DNA of 64,000 nucleotides from Panacagrimonas sp052389915 (GTDB taxonomy: Bacteria > Pseudomonadota > Gammaproteobacteria > Nevskiales > Nevskiaceae). The notes under the pieces are model-generated. The model made no database searches and was not told the DNA's origin. It saw nothing but the letters and a program-made list of their open reading frames with translations. Of the stretch, positions 52,828 through 61,454 are shown one piece after another (the stretch's first letter is position 1; every line of letters starts with the position of its first letter). The position numbers were made by a program, and so were the translations under genes. The DNA lies in NCBI GenBank assembly GCA_052389915.1, contig JBQTHL010000008.1, forward strand, positions 1 through 64,000, read 5' to 3'.

Positions 52828-53356
52828 CCTGATGCTGGTCTGCGGCGCACTGCTCCTGAGCGGGTGCGCAACGCTCAACGAATCCGAATGTCGCAACGTG
52901 GACTGGTTCGACCTCGGAAGCCGGGACGGCTCGCTGGGGCACTCGCGCAATCGCCTGGACGAGCACGGGAAGGCTTGCTCCGAGTTTGGCTTGGCTGCCG
53001 ACTCGGCCGCGTGGGAGAAGGGCTACGAGGCGGGACTCGAATCGTACTGTTCCGTCGACAACGGCTATCGCGTCGGTCGTCAGGGCGGCTACTACGGCCG
53101 GGTGTGCCCGGTCGACCTGGAAGGCGACTTCACGGACGCATACGCGCTCGGACGGGAGACTTATCAGGTCGAGGGTGAGCTTGCGGAGCTAGGGCGCAGG
53201 ATCGAGTCCCTGGAATCGCGCCTGTACCGCGACGACAAGCTGTCCGACGAGACGCGGCGTCAGGTGCGCTACCAACTGTCGGACCTCTATCGCCAGTTCT
53301 CGTGGCTGCGCCGCTCGCGCGACCGGCTCGAGGACGAATGGCGTCGCCGGTTTTGA
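52817..53356 (+). CDS. DUF2799 lipoprotein
   Basis: A 179-residue probable outer-membrane or periplasmic lipoprotein. Signal peptide with lipobox L-L-S-G-C (cysteine at residue 17), then the conserved DUF2799 pattern W-F-D-L-G-S-R-D-G, K-G-Y-E-A-G-L and Y-C, and a coiled-coil at the C-terminus (about 120-179). Function unknown. It overlaps rppH by 11 bases. Confidence 0.85.
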   Translation: MRFSLMLVCGALLLSGCATLNESECRNVDWFDLGSRDGSLGHSRNRLDEHGKACSEFGLAADSAAWEKGYEAGLESYCSVDNGYRVGRQGGYYGRVCPVDLEGDFTDAYALGRETYQVEGELAELGRRIESLESRLYRDDKLSDETRRQVRYQLSDLYRQFSWLRRSRDRLEDEWRRRF

Positions 53357-53388
53357 GTCGGGCCGATCTCGACCTCTCGTACACGGTT

Positions 53389-53407
53389 GACAATCATTCT
53401 CATTGTC
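53389..53407 (+). promoter_or_regulatory. Fur box upstream of bfd
   Basis: A 19-base site reading GACAATCATTCTCATTGTC, with perfectly inverted six-base ends (GACAAT / ATTGTC) and a good match to the Fur consensus. It ends 15 bases before the bfd start, so bound Fur-iron would block transcription. Genes for bacterioferritin-associated ferredoxin are Fur-repressed in other gammaproteobacteria, which supports the reading. Confidence 0.8.
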
Positions 53408-53422
53408 TTTAATTTCCGCTGC

Positions 53423-53644
53423 ATGATTGTTTGCATCTGCAAAGCTGTGTCCGACAAGCGCATCCGCCGACTGGTGGGTGAGGGCGCGATCAGCCTGCGT
53501 GATGTCAGTCGCGAACTCGGGGTTGGCACCTGCTGTGGCAAATGTGTTCCGCATGCCCGCGAAGTGCTCATCGAAGCGCTCGCCGCGCAACCGATGAAGC
53601 TGGCGGAACTCACTTCCATGGGAATGGGCCAGGCAATGGCCTGA
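53423..53644 (+). CDS. bfd: Bacterioferritin-associated ferredoxin
   Basis: A 73-residue [2Fe-2S] protein that reduces the bacterioferritin core to release stored iron when iron is scarce. Cluster ligands C4 and C6 (M-I-V-C-I-C) and C38 and C41 (C-C-G-K-C, with C37 extra) fit the Bfd spacing. The start at 53423 puts the cysteines at the family positions. It is followed 135 bases later by bfr. Confidence 0.94.
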   Translation: MIVCICKAVSDKRIRRLVGEGAISLRDVSRELGVGTCCGKCVPHAREVLIEALAAQPMKLAELTSMGMGQAMA

Positions 53645-53779
53645 GCGGTTCAGCGGCTCTCGGGACGCGTCTGAGAATCGCACGCAAAAGCAGTTAAAAA
53701 TCCTTCATTGTCAGATACTTAGACTGGACGGTATTCGCTGCGACGAATACACTCGCGGCTTCGCAAACGGAGCCCAGCC

Positions 53780-54268
53780 ATGCGCGGTGACGCCAAGGTC
53801 CTCGAGTACCTCAACCTCGCCCTCAAGAACGAACTGACATCGATCAACCAGTACTTCCTGCATGCGCGCATGCTGGACAACTGGGGCCTCAAGAAACTCG
53901 GCAAACACGAATACGAAGAGTCGATCGACGAGATGAAGCACGCCGACCGGCTGATCAAGCGGATTCTCTTCCTGGAAGGCCTGCCCAATCTGCAAGACCT
54001 CGGCAAGCTGTTTCTCGGCGAGGATGTGAAGGAAGTGCTCGAGTGCGATCTCAAGCGCGAGATGGAAGCGCACCCGATGTACAAGGAGGCCATCGCCTAC
54101 TGCGAGACGGTGCGCGATTACGTGACGCGCGAACTGCTGGTGCATATCCAGGAGAGCGAAGAGGAGCACATCGACTGGATCGAGGAGCAGTTGGGCCTGA
54201 TCGAGCGTATGGGCTTGCAGAACTTCATCCAGACCGCGGCTGGCGAAATGGAAGGCGGTTCTTCCTGA
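53780..54268 (+). CDS. bfr: Bacterioferritin
   Basis: A 162-residue 24-mer subunit that oxidises and stores iron. All ferroxidase ligands are present (E18, E51, H54, E94, E127, H130), as are Y25 and M52, the methionine that ligates heme at the subunit interface. It is therefore the heme-binding, catalytically competent form. It lies downstream of bfd in the same direction, with a clear terminator after it. Confidence 0.97.
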   Translation: MRGDAKVLEYLNLALKNELTSINQYFLHARMLDNWGLKKLGKHEYEESIDEMKHADRLIKRILFLEGLPNLQDLGKLFLGEDVKEVLECDLKREMEAHPMYKEAIAYCETVRDYVTRELLVHIQESEEEHIDWIEEQLGLIERMGLQNFIQTAAGEMEGGSS

Positions 54269-54281
54269 GCCTGCGCATCAC

Positions 54282-54309
54282 AAAAAGCCCCGCTTTGCGG
54301 GGCTTTTTT
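54282..54309. terminator. Bidirectional terminator, bfr / hemJ
   Basis: A stem AAAAAGCCCCGC / GCGGGGCTTTTTT with a short TT-containing loop, with an A-run on one side and a T-run on the other, lies between the convergent bfr and hemJ genes. It has the classical intrinsic-terminator form on both strands. Confidence 0.93.
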
Positions 54310-54315
54310 GTGGAC

Positions 54316-54735
54316 TTAGAACGGCTTGACGATCACCAGGATCACCACCGCGATCAGCACCAACGCCGGCACTTCGTTGGCCCAGCGCCAGAACTTTCCT
54401 GATCGCGTGTTGGTGCCCGCCGCGAACTTGCGCAGATTCACCTTGAGCCAACCGTGGTAACCCGATAGCGCGATCACCATCGCCAGCTTCGCGTGCAGCC
54501 AGCCCATCTGCATGTAGGCCGGATACAGCGTAATCAGCCAGACGCCGAACGCCCAAGTCAGCACCATGCCAATGGTCATCAGCGCATAAAGCTTGCGCTC
54601 CATCGTGCAGAAGCGCTGGTGCTCGGGTTCGCCCTTGGCCTCCAGGTGGTAGATGAACAGGCGCGGCAGGTAGAACAGGCCGGCGAACCAGGTGACCATG
54701 AAGATGACGTGAAAGGCCTTGATCCAGAGCAGCAT
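54316..54735 (-). CDS. hemJ: Protoporphyrinogen IX oxidase HemJ
   Basis: A 139-residue membrane protein with four spans, of the HemJ family, which oxidises protoporphyrinogen IX in heme synthesis. W-I-K-A-F-H-V-I-F-M-V-T-W-F-A-G-L-F-Y-L-P-R at the N-terminus, with its conserved histidine, and H-A-K-L in the third span are typical. The start at 54735 gives the usual length. Divergent from argC with 63 bases between. Confidence 0.92.
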   Translation of the reverse strand: MLLWIKAFHVIFMVTWFAGLFYLPRLFIYHLEAKGEPEHQRFCTMERKLYALMTIGMVLTWAFGVWLITLYPAYMQMGWLHAKLAMVIALSGYHGWLKVNLRKFAAGTNTRSGKFWRWANEVPALVLIAVVILVIVKPF

Positions 54736-54798
54736 GGTCAGCGTAATGGGCGGAGGCGAGGCCGCTAGAATAGCGGCCCTTTGAGCGGCGGCACTGTC

Positions 54799-55830
54799 AT
54801 GACCAAGGTCGGCATCGTTGGCGGCACCGGGTATACCGGCGCGGAACTCCTGCGACTTCTTGCGCTGCACCGGGGCGCGCATGTCGAGGTGCTGACCTCG
54901 CGCCAGGAATCCGGCAAGCGCGCCGACCAGTTGTTTCCGCACCTGCGCGGGCAGACCGATGCGGTGTTCGAGTCGCCGGACATCGAGCGGCTGTCCCTAT
55001 GTGAAGCGGTGTTCTTCGCTACGCCGCATGGCACCTGCATGCAGATGGCGCCGCAGTTGATCGACCGCGGCGTGCGCATCATCGACCTGTCGGCCGACTT
55101 CCGGCTCAAGGATCGCGAAGCTTTCCAGCGCTGGTACAAGCAGCCGCACACCGCCTTCGATCTCTTGCAGGAAGCGGTCTACGGCCTGCCGGAATGGGAT
55201 CGCTTTTCTGTCGCGCATGCTCGTCTGGTTGCGAGCCCCGGCTGTTATCCGACGGCCGTGCAGCTTGGCTTGTTGCCGCTGCTGGAAATGGGTTTCATCG
55301 AACTGGACGGCATCATCGCGGACTGCAAGTCCGGTGTCAGCGGCGCGGGACGCGAAGCGAAGATCGGTTCGCTGTTCTGCGAGGCGACCGACAGCTTCAA
55401 GGCTTACTCTGCGTCGGGTCATCGTCATCTGCCGGAGATCGAGCAGCAGCTCGCGGTCTTCGCGGAGCAAAAAGTGGGGCTCACCTTCGTGCCGCACCTG
55501 ACGCCCATGAGTCGCGGCATTCACGCCACGGTTTACGCGCGGCTGAAGGATCCCGATGCGGATTTCCAGCACCTGTTCGAGCTGCGCTACAAGGGCGAGC
55601 CGTTCGTCGACGTGATGCCCAAGGGCGAGCATCCCGAAACGCGCAGCGTTCGCGGTGGCAACGTCTGTCGTATCGCGCTGCATCTCGCGCCGGATCGCAA
55701 GACCCTGGTGATTCTCTCGGTCATCGACAACCTGGTGAAAGGCGCGTCCGGTCAGGCCCTGCAATGTTTCAACCTGATGTTCGGATTTCCCGAAACGCAG
55801 GGGCTGGAGTCTCCGCCGCTTGCACCTTAG
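54799..55830 (+). CDS. argC: N-acetyl-gamma-glutamyl-phosphate reductase
   Basis: A 343-residue NADPH-dependent enzyme of arginine biosynthesis. The nucleotide-binding G-G-T-G-Y-T-G is at residues 8-14 and the catalytic cysteine C149 sits in A-S-P-G-C-Y-P-T. H-L-T-P-M-S-R-G and G-H-R-H-L-P-E are also standard. The ATG at 54799 is chosen because it begins the Rossmann strand. No other arg genes are nearby. Confidence 0.96.
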   Translation: MTKVGIVGGTGYTGAELLRLLALHRGAHVEVLTSRQESGKRADQLFPHLRGQTDAVFESPDIERLSLCEAVFFATPHGTCMQMAPQLIDRGVRIIDLSADFRLKDREAFQRWYKQPHTAFDLLQEAVYGLPEWDRFSVAHARLVASPGCYPTAVQLGLLPLLEMGFIELDGIIADCKSGVSGAGREAKIGSLFCEATDSFKAYSASGHRHLPEIEQQLAVFAEQKVGLTFVPHLTPMSRGIHATVYARLKDPDADFQHLFELRYKGEPFVDVMPKGEHPETRSVRGGNVCRIALHLAPDRKTLVILSVIDNLVKGASGQALQCFNLMFGFPETQGLESPPLAP

Positions 55831-55839
55831 TTCCGGCCG

Positions 55840-56598
55840 ATGGCCAGGCATCGAATAGTCGTCGGGTCGGCGCGCCGGCCTTGGTTGCGGCTTGCGGCTG
55901 TGGTCGCGCTGGTAGTGGTCGTGATGCTCGGAGCGTTCGGGCTTTATCGGTACCTTGCGCCTGTCGACCCGCCCGCGGTCGCCGAGGGCAGCGACGGCGA
56001 GCTGAGATACCTTCGGTCGGAACGTCGGCGTCTGATCCGCGAGCTGCGTACGGCGCAGAAGGATGTCGAGGACCTGCGCGGCCAGAGCACCTTCGACACC
56101 CGCTCCTGCGAGATCGATGCGCAGGCCTGTGCGGAAGTCCAGCGCTCGGTTTCGGGCCTGGAAACGCAGGTCGCCGACCTGCGCGAACAGCTTGCGCTGT
56201 ACAAGAGCATCGTCTCGCCGGAGCAGGCGCTTGCGGGAGTTCGCGTGCTCAGCATCAGTGTGCGGCCGGCCGGGCCGGACAACGTTTGGCGGTACGACCT
56301 GGTGCTGGTGCAACCGATGCGGAGGGATCGGGTCGCCGTCGGCAGCTACGATTTCTCCGTGGAAGGTCTGCTCGACAAGCAGCTCAAGACGCTGAAACTC
56401 GAAGAGTTGATGGCGGGCGATCCGGAGCCTCCCGCCTTCAACTTCCGCTCGTTCGAGGAGTTCAGCGGCGAGTTGAGATTTCCCGCGGGGTTCCTGCCGT
56501 CGCGGCTTACGGTTACGCTGTCCGTTCAGGACAGTCGGGCGGAATCCCGCAAGGCGGCGGAATCCTTCGACTGGTCCCGATTGATATCCGCAGGTTAA
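55840..56598 (+). CDS. DUF6776 membrane-anchored coiled-coil protein
   Basis: A 252-residue bitopic protein: basic N-terminus, one span (about residues 17-38), a periplasmic coiled-coil (about 55-125, interrupted by two cysteines) and a C-terminal beta-rich domain. It resembles DUF6776 proteins, usually encoded beside bactofilin genes. It starts nine bases after argC and ends nine bases before the bactofilin gene. It may link bactofilin to the envelope; that is inference. Confidence 0.8.
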   Translation: MARHRIVVGSARRPWLRLAAVVALVVVVMLGAFGLYRYLAPVDPPAVAEGSDGELRYLRSERRRLIRELRTAQKDVEDLRGQSTFDTRSCEIDAQACAEVQRSVSGLETQVADLREQLALYKSIVSPEQALAGVRVLSISVRPAGPDNVWRYDLVLVQPMRRDRVAVGSYDFSVEGLLDKQLKTLKLEELMAGDPEPPAFNFRSFEEFSGELRFPAGFLPSRLTVTLSVQDSRAESRKAAESFDWSRLISAG

Positions 56599-56607
56599 GG
56601 AGTAGCG

Positions 56608-57096
56608 ATGAGCGTGTTCAACAGCGACAAGAATCGGCGCAAGCCCGTGGCGGTAGAAACCCTCGTAGGTCGCGGTACCGAAATCCTTGGCGATGTGCTG
56701 TTTTCGGGCGGCTTGCACGTGGACGGCAGCATCAAGGGCAAGGTCCTGGCCAGCAGCGGCGATACCGCTACGCTTTCGATCAGCGAGACCGGCTCCATTG
56801 AAGGCGACATCAGTGTCCCCATTCTGGTAGTCAACGGACGGGTTTCGGGCAACGTGTACGCCCGCGAAAAAATGACCCTGACCGCAAACGCCCGGGTTTC
56901 CGGCAACGTGTACTACAACTCGCTGGAATTGCAGGTGGGTGCGGAAGTGGAAGGACACCTGGTTTACGACCCCACCGGCGAACGCACCCCGGCGGCGATG
57001 CAACCGGCGCGCAGCGAAATCGTCAAGAGCGCGGTCAAGAGTTCAAACAAGGAAGAGGAATACGCGAGCTTCAAACCCATCGCGTCTCCTCCTTAG
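56608..57096 (+). CDS. Bactofilin cytoskeletal protein
   Basis: A 162-residue polymer-forming cytoskeletal protein. The central 100 residues form the right-handed beta-helix of bactofilins (repeating hydrophobic/glycine rungs such as V-L-F-S-G-G-L-H-V-D-G-S-I-K-G-K and V-S-G-N-V-Y), flanked by disordered ends. Bactofilins form filaments and place wall-synthesis enzymes. It lies between DUF6776 and erpA in one direction. Confidence 0.93.
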   Translation: MSVFNSDKNRRKPVAVETLVGRGTEILGDVLFSGGLHVDGSIKGKVLASSGDTATLSISETGSIEGDISVPILVVNGRVSGNVYAREKMTLTANARVSGNVYYNSLELQVGAEVEGHLVYDPTGERTPAAMQPARSEIVKSAVKSSNKEEEYASFKPIASPP

Positions 57097-57114
57097 ACAC
57101 CGAGGTACTGAGTC

Positions 57115-57474
57115 ATGCAAGCCGAAGCCGCTACAGAAATCACCGAGATTCCCCTGGTCTTCACCGACTCCGCCGCGCGCAAGGTACGCGAACTGTTGGA
57201 TGAGGAAGAGAACCCCGTTCAGGTGCTGCGCGTGTTCATCACCGGCGGCGGCTGCTCCGGCTTCCAGTACGGGTTCAAGTTCGACGAGACCGCCGACGAG
57301 GATGACGTCCAGGTCGAGAACCACGGCGTGCGCCTGGTGGTGGACCCGATGAGCATGCAATACCTCACCGGCGCCGAGATCGATTACAAGGAAAGCGTCG
57401 AAGGCGCGCAGTTCGTCATCCGCAACCCCAACGCCAGCACGACCTGCGGGTGCGGGTCGTCGTTCTCGGTCTGA
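57115..57474 (+). CDS. erpA: Iron-sulfur cluster insertion protein ErpA
   Basis: A 119-residue A-type carrier that delivers Fe-S clusters to apoproteins such as those of isoprenoid and respiratory pathways. The three conserved cysteines are C47 (G-G-G-C-S-G-F), C111 and C113 (C-G-C-G-S-S-F). It lies 18 bases after the bactofilin gene. Its position alone, away from isc/suf, is usual for erpA. Confidence 0.96.
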   Translation: MQAEAATEITEIPLVFTDSAARKVRELLDEEENPVQVLRVFITGGGCSGFQYGFKFDETADEDDVQVENHGVRLVVDPMSMQYLTGAEIDYKESVEGAQFVIRNPNASTTCGCGSSFSV

Positions 57475-57544
57475 TCGCAAGCAATCCAAAAAGATAGTCC
57501 TCTCCCTCGCGTTAGGGGAGGTCAGGGAGGAGGCCTCTCCGAGC

Positions 57545-59869
57545 GTGGGCAAGCTTCTACCCAGGCCCCGCTTTCTCCTGATTTTCGCGCTGACTCTCGT
57601 CGTCGCGCTTCTCGCGATCCGCTTCTGGCCTCGCCCCCCGATACACGAAACCATCGGTCAATCGCAGGCCGTGTTCGACACGAACAATCGCCTGCTGCGC
57701 CTGACCTTGGCGCGGGATCAGCAATACCGCCTCTGGACGCCGCTCGAGTCAGTTGCCCTCGACTTCATCGAAGCGCTACTGCTGCATGAAGATCGCCATT
57801 TCTACTGGCATCCCGGTGTCAATCCGCTGGCCCTGCTGCGGGCCACGCTGGCATTGGCAACCGGCGGCGCGCGGCAGGGCGGATCGACGCTGACGATGCA
57901 GCTCGCCCGCCTGTACTACGGGCTCGACACGACCACCATTCCCGGCAAGCTGCACCAGATCGGATGTGCGTTATGGCTGGAGGCGCGCTACTCCAAGCAC
58001 GACCTTCTGGAAGCGCATCTGAACCTGCTGCCCTACGGCGGCAACGTCCAGGGCGTGGGCACGGCGAGTCTTGTGTACTTCGGCAAGGACGCGGCGCGCC
58101 TGTCGCTGCCCGAAGTGCTGAGCCTGGTGCTGATTCCGCAAGCGCCCGGCGCGCGCGCGCCGGGACCGGAGGAGCCGGAAAATCTTCGTGCCGCGCGTGT
58201 CCGCCTGTTCGAGCGCTGGGCCGCAGCGCACCCGCAGGCCGAACGCGAACGTGGCCTGATCGCGCTGCCGCTGCGCTATCGCAGGCTCTCGCAGTTGCCG
58301 TTCGACGCGCCGCATCTGGTCAACCGCTTGCTTGCCGAGCATCCCGACGTACCTCGCCTGTCCACGACTATGGACCTGAGCATGCAACGCAGCCTGGAAC
58401 GCGAGATGCGCGACTATCTTGCGCGCACGAACCGCGTCGGCTTGCGCAACGCCGTGGCCATGCTGGTGGACTGGCGCGACATGAGCGTGAAGAGCGTCGT
58501 GGGTTCCGCCGATTTCTTCGACACCGACCTGCACGGACAAGTAGACGGCACACGCGCCAAGCGCTCGCCCGGCTCCGCGCTCAAGCCTTTCATCTACGGC
58601 CTGGCCATCGACCAGGGATTAATTCATCCGCTGTCCGTGCTCAAGGACGCGCCCACCGCGTTTGGTCCGTTCTCGCCGGAGAATTTCGACGGCGCGTTCG
58701 TCGGCCCCATCAACGCTATGGACGCGCTGGTGCGTTCGCGCAATGTGCCAGCAGTGGCTTTGGCATCGAGGCTGACCAAGCCCGGCCTGTATGAATTTCT
58801 CAAGCGCGGTGGCGTCGCGCGAATGGCATCCGAAGAACATTACGGCCTGGCGCTGGCGCTCGGCGGCGGCGAGAGCACGATCGAGGAAATGCTGCGCTTG
58901 TACGCACTGCTGCCGAATCGCGGGCGGTTACGCGAACTGCGATATCTCGCTTCCGATCCGCCGTCGGGAGACGGCGAGCGCCTGCTGTCCGACGAAGCCA
59001 GTTTCATGCTGCTCGACATGCTGCGCCAGAACCCGCGGCCGGACGACCTGGTGATTCAGGGCGTGGGCAAGGGCCGGCTGGTCGCCTGGAAGACCGGCAC
59101 GTCCTGGGGTTTCCGCGACGCCTGGACCGTGGGCCAGTTCGGGCCCTACCTGCTCGCGGTCTGGGTAGGGGAATTCGATGGCCGATCCAATCCGGCGTTC
59201 GTCGGCGTGCGCGCCGCCGCGCCCTTGTTCTTCCGCATGGTCGATGCGGTACGCGCCCTGCCGGGTTACGTCGAGCCCGCAATCACGCAACCGCCGAACC
59301 TGTCGAGGGTGGAGGTGTGTACGGCCTCGGGTGACTTGCCCAACGCCGAGTGCCCGACGCGCACGACGGGATGGTTCATTCCCGGCGTGTCGCCGATTCG
59401 CCTGTCTCAGGTGCATCGCCGCATCGCGGTGGACGTGCGCACCGGCCGTCAGGCCTGCCCGCCGTTCGACACTGCGCACGTGCGCTGGGAGCTGCACGAG
59501 TTCTGGTCGTCCGATCTCATGCGCCTGTTTGCCCAGGCCGGCATCCCGCGGCGCGCACCGCCCGCGGCGGGCGACTGCGCAAGCAACGGACCGGGTGGGG
59601 TTGCGCCCCAGATCGTCTCACCCTTGTCGGGCGTGAGCTACAGCGTGCGCGAAGCACAGATGGGAACCGAGCGGCTGGCATTCAACGCCAACGCGGAGGG
59701 TGATGTTCGAACGCTCTATTGGTTCGTGAACGACGCCTTCGTCGGGCAGACCGCGCCGGGTGTTGCGCTGGCCTGGCTGCCTCAACGACCGGGACGTTTC
59801 AGCGTGAGCGTTCTCGACGAGCGTGGCCGCTCGGATCGCCGCGAGTTGAGCGTGGAGTTGGTGCGCTAA
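57545..59869 (+). CDS. pbpC: Penicillin-binding protein 1C
   Basis: A 774-residue class A PBP. After an N-terminal span come a glycosyltransferase domain (H-E-D-R-H-F-Y-W-H-P-G, G-G-S-T-L-T-M-Q-L-A-R), a transpeptidase domain (S-P-G-S-A-L-K-P-F, R-S-R-N, K-T-G-T-S-W-G-F-R) and the C-terminal domain typical of PBP1C (about the last 85 residues). It starts with GTG at 57545. In many bacteria pbpC is next to an alpha-2-macroglobulin gene; none is seen here. The 70 bases before it contain a small CCTCTCCC/GGGGAGG inverted repeat. Confidence 0.95.
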   Translation: MGKLLPRPRFLLIFALTLVVALLAIRFWPRPPIHETIGQSQAVFDTNNRLLRLTLARDQQYRLWTPLESVALDFIEALLLHEDRHFYWHPGVNPLALLRATLALATGGARQGGSTLTMQLARLYYGLDTTTIPGKLHQIGCALWLEARYSKHDLLEAHLNLLPYGGNVQGVGTASLVYFGKDAARLSLPEVLSLVLIPQAPGARAPGPEEPENLRAARVRLFERWAAAHPQAERERGLIALPLRYRRLSQLPFDAPHLVNRLLAEHPDVPRLSTTMDLSMQRSLEREMRDYLARTNRVGLRNAVAMLVDWRDMSVKSVVGSADFFDTDLHGQVDGTRAKRSPGSALKPFIYGLAIDQGLIHPLSVLKDAPTAFGPFSPENFDGAFVGPINAMDALVRSRNVPAVALASRLTKPGLYEFLKRGGVARMASEEHYGLALALGGGESTIEEMLRLYALLPNRGRLRELRYLASDPPSGDGERLLSDEASFMLLDMLRQNPRPDDLVIQGVGKGRLVAWKTGTSWGFRDAWTVGQFGPYLLAVWVGEFDGRSNPAFVGVRAAAPLFFRMVDAVRALPGYVEPAITQPPNLSRVEVCTASGDLPNAECPTRTTGWFIPGVSPIRLSQVHRRIAVDVRTGRQACPPFDTAHVRWELHEFWSSDLMRLFAQAGIPRRAPPAAGDCASNGPGGVAPQIVSPLSGVSYSVREAQMGTERLAFNANAEGDVRTLYWFVNDAFVGQTAPGVALAWLPQRPGRFSVSVLDERGRSDRRELSVELVR

Positions 59870-59903
59870 GACTTGCCCCTCCTACAACGCGCCCGCATCG
59901 TAC

Positions 59904-60356
59904 TCAGGGCGTCTCAACCCGACTCACGATCGCTTTCGACTTGATGCCTTCCACCGACATAAGGTGCTGGCCGAAGAAGTCGCGTTCGATGACGACGGCT
60001 GGTGATTCCGAGACCGAATAGTAAGTGCCCGCACCGACCGCTTCCCAGGTCTGGCCGTTGTCGAGCTTGAAGCGCGTGCCCTTGGACCAGCCTTCGAATT
60101 TTCCGAGGATGCGAGCCTCGACGCGGTTCTTCGGTTTGGCCTCGGGTTCGGTTTCTGTTTTCGCTTCAGTGTCGGCTTTTCGGACGTCCGCGGCGGCAGC
60201 GGGTGCGGCGATCGGCGCGGCCTGGCGCCCCGCGGCACGGTCGTAACAGAACAGGCGCACCACGTCGTCGCCGATATTCACGCACTCGCTGAAGTCCGCG
60301 GCTTGGGCAGAGGAGGAGACTGCCAGCAGCGCGAACGCGACAACCCGCGGTTTCAC
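59904..60356 (-). CDS. Periplasmic hypothetical protein next to lipA
   Basis: A 150-residue exported protein. Signal peptide about residues 1-19, then a two-cysteine segment (E-C-V-N-I-G-D-D-V-V-R-L-F-C-Y-D), a charged low-complexity linker rich in K/E/T/P, and a beta-rich C-terminal domain (R-F-K-L-D-N-G-Q-T-W). The two cysteines probably form a disulfide. The start overlaps the lipA stop by four bases (ATGA), so it is translated with lipA. No family recognised with confidence. Confidence 0.75.
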   Translation of the reverse strand: MKPRVVAFALLAVSSSAQAADFSECVNIGDDVVRLFCYDRAAGRQAAPIAAPAAAADVRKADTEAKTETEPEAKPKNRVEARILGKFEGWSKGTRFKLDNGQTWEAVGAGTYYSVSESPAVVIERDFFGQHLMSVEGIKSKAIVSRVETP

Positions 60357-61330
60357 GCGGGTTGCGCCTCGACCAGCCCATGCGCCTGCTGATCGGCGTG
60401 GTAACTCGAACGTACCATCGGCCCACTGGCCACGTGCGCAAAACCCATCTGTTCTCCGATGACGCGCAGGCGCTCGAACTCGTCCGGGTGCACGAAGCGC
60501 GCAACCGGCAGGTGACTCTTCGAAGGCTGCAAGTACTGACCCAGGGTGAGCATGTCCACCTTGTGCGCACGCAGGTCGCGCATCACCTGCTCGATCTCCT
60601 CGATCTCCTCACCGAGTCCCAGCATCAGCCCCGACTTGGTCGGCACTTCGGGATGCAGCGATTTGAAGCGCTCCAGCAGGTCCAGGCTCCACTCGTAGTC
60701 CGAGCCCGGTCGCGCCAGCTTGTACAGGCGGGGCACCGTTTCCAGGTTGTGGTTGAACACGTCGGGCGGCGTGTCGCGGAAGATCGTCAGCGCCGGGTCC
60801 ATGCGCCCGCGAAAATCCGGTACCAGCACCTCGATTCTCAGCGTCGGGCTGGCCGCGCGAGATTCGCGGATGCACGCGGCGAAATGTGCTGCGCCGCCGT
60901 CGCGCAGATCGTCGCGATCCACGCTGGTGATGACCACGTACTTGAGTTTCAGCGCCGCGATGGTCTGCGCCAGCTTGACCGGCTCGTCCGTGTCCAGCGC
61001 CTTGGGCCGGCCATGAGCCACATCGCAGAACGGGCAGCGCCGCGTACAGATGTCACCCATGATCATGAACGTCGCGGTGCCCTTGCCGAAGCATTCGCTC
61101 AGATTCGGGCAACTTGCTTCCTCGCACACCGTGTGCAGGTTCTGCTCGCGCAGGATGGACTTGATGCGATCCACCTCTACCGAATTGCCGAGACGCGCGC
61201 GAATCCACGAGGGCTTGCGCGGCAGCGTAGTGGTGGCTTCGAACTTGACCGGGATGCGCGCCATCTTCTCGGCGCCGCGCAGCTTGAGGCCGGTGACGAT
61301 GGGGGCAGGGGTCGGGATGAAAGTGTTCAT
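60353..61330 (-). CDS. lipA: Lipoyl synthase
   Basis: A 325-residue radical-SAM enzyme that inserts two sulfurs into protein-bound octanoyl groups. Both [4Fe-4S] sites are intact: the auxiliary cluster at C69, C74, C80 and the radical-SAM cluster at C95, C99, C102. The C-terminal R-S-S-Y-H-A-D supplies the conserved serine ligand. lipB and dacA, common neighbours, are not here. An unusual palindrome lies upstream (61370-61411). Confidence 0.97.
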   Translation of the reverse strand: MNTFIPTPAPIVTGLKLRGAEKMARIPVKFEATTTLPRKPSWIRARLGNSVEVDRIKSILREQNLHTVCEEASCPNLSECFGKGTATFMIMGDICTRRCPFCDVAHGRPKALDTDEPVKLAQTIAALKLKYVVITSVDRDDLRDGGAAHFAACIRESRAASPTLRIEVLVPDFRGRMDPALTIFRDTPPDVFNHNLETVPRLYKLARPGSDYEWSLDLLERFKSLHPEVPTKSGLMLGLGEEIEEIEQVMRDLRAHKVDMLTLGQYLQPSKSHLPVARFVHPDEFERLRVIGEQMGFAHVASGPMVRSSYHADQQAHGLVEAQPA

Positions 61331-61369
61331 GCCGGCATTTTACTCCGCCCGTCCAAGCGTGTCGGGGGG

Positions 61370-61411
61370 AAACCTTGCACAGATACTCGAATTCGAGCCT
61401 GTGCAAGGTTT
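61370..61411. repeat. Nested palindrome upstream of lipA
   Basis: Outer arms AAACCTTGCACAG (61370-61382) and CTGTGCAAGGTTT (61399-61411) are perfect 13-base inverted copies. The loop between them contains a perfect 12-base palindrome, CTCGAATTCGAG (61386-61397). It lies 40 bases before the lipA start and 40 bases past the stop of the upstream gene, both on the minus strand. It could be the terminator of the upstream gene, or a dyad operator or leader structure for lipA. Confidence 0.85.
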
Positions 61412-61454
61412 TCCAGCTAGAGCCCTCGTGGGCTCCGTTCCGAGCCCTTCGCGC

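Noticed and set aside
57499..57521. CCTCTCCC / GGGGAGG inverted repeat between erpA and pbpC
   Set aside because: Short and without a T-run; could be a repeat fragment or a weak terminator, not enough for its own call.
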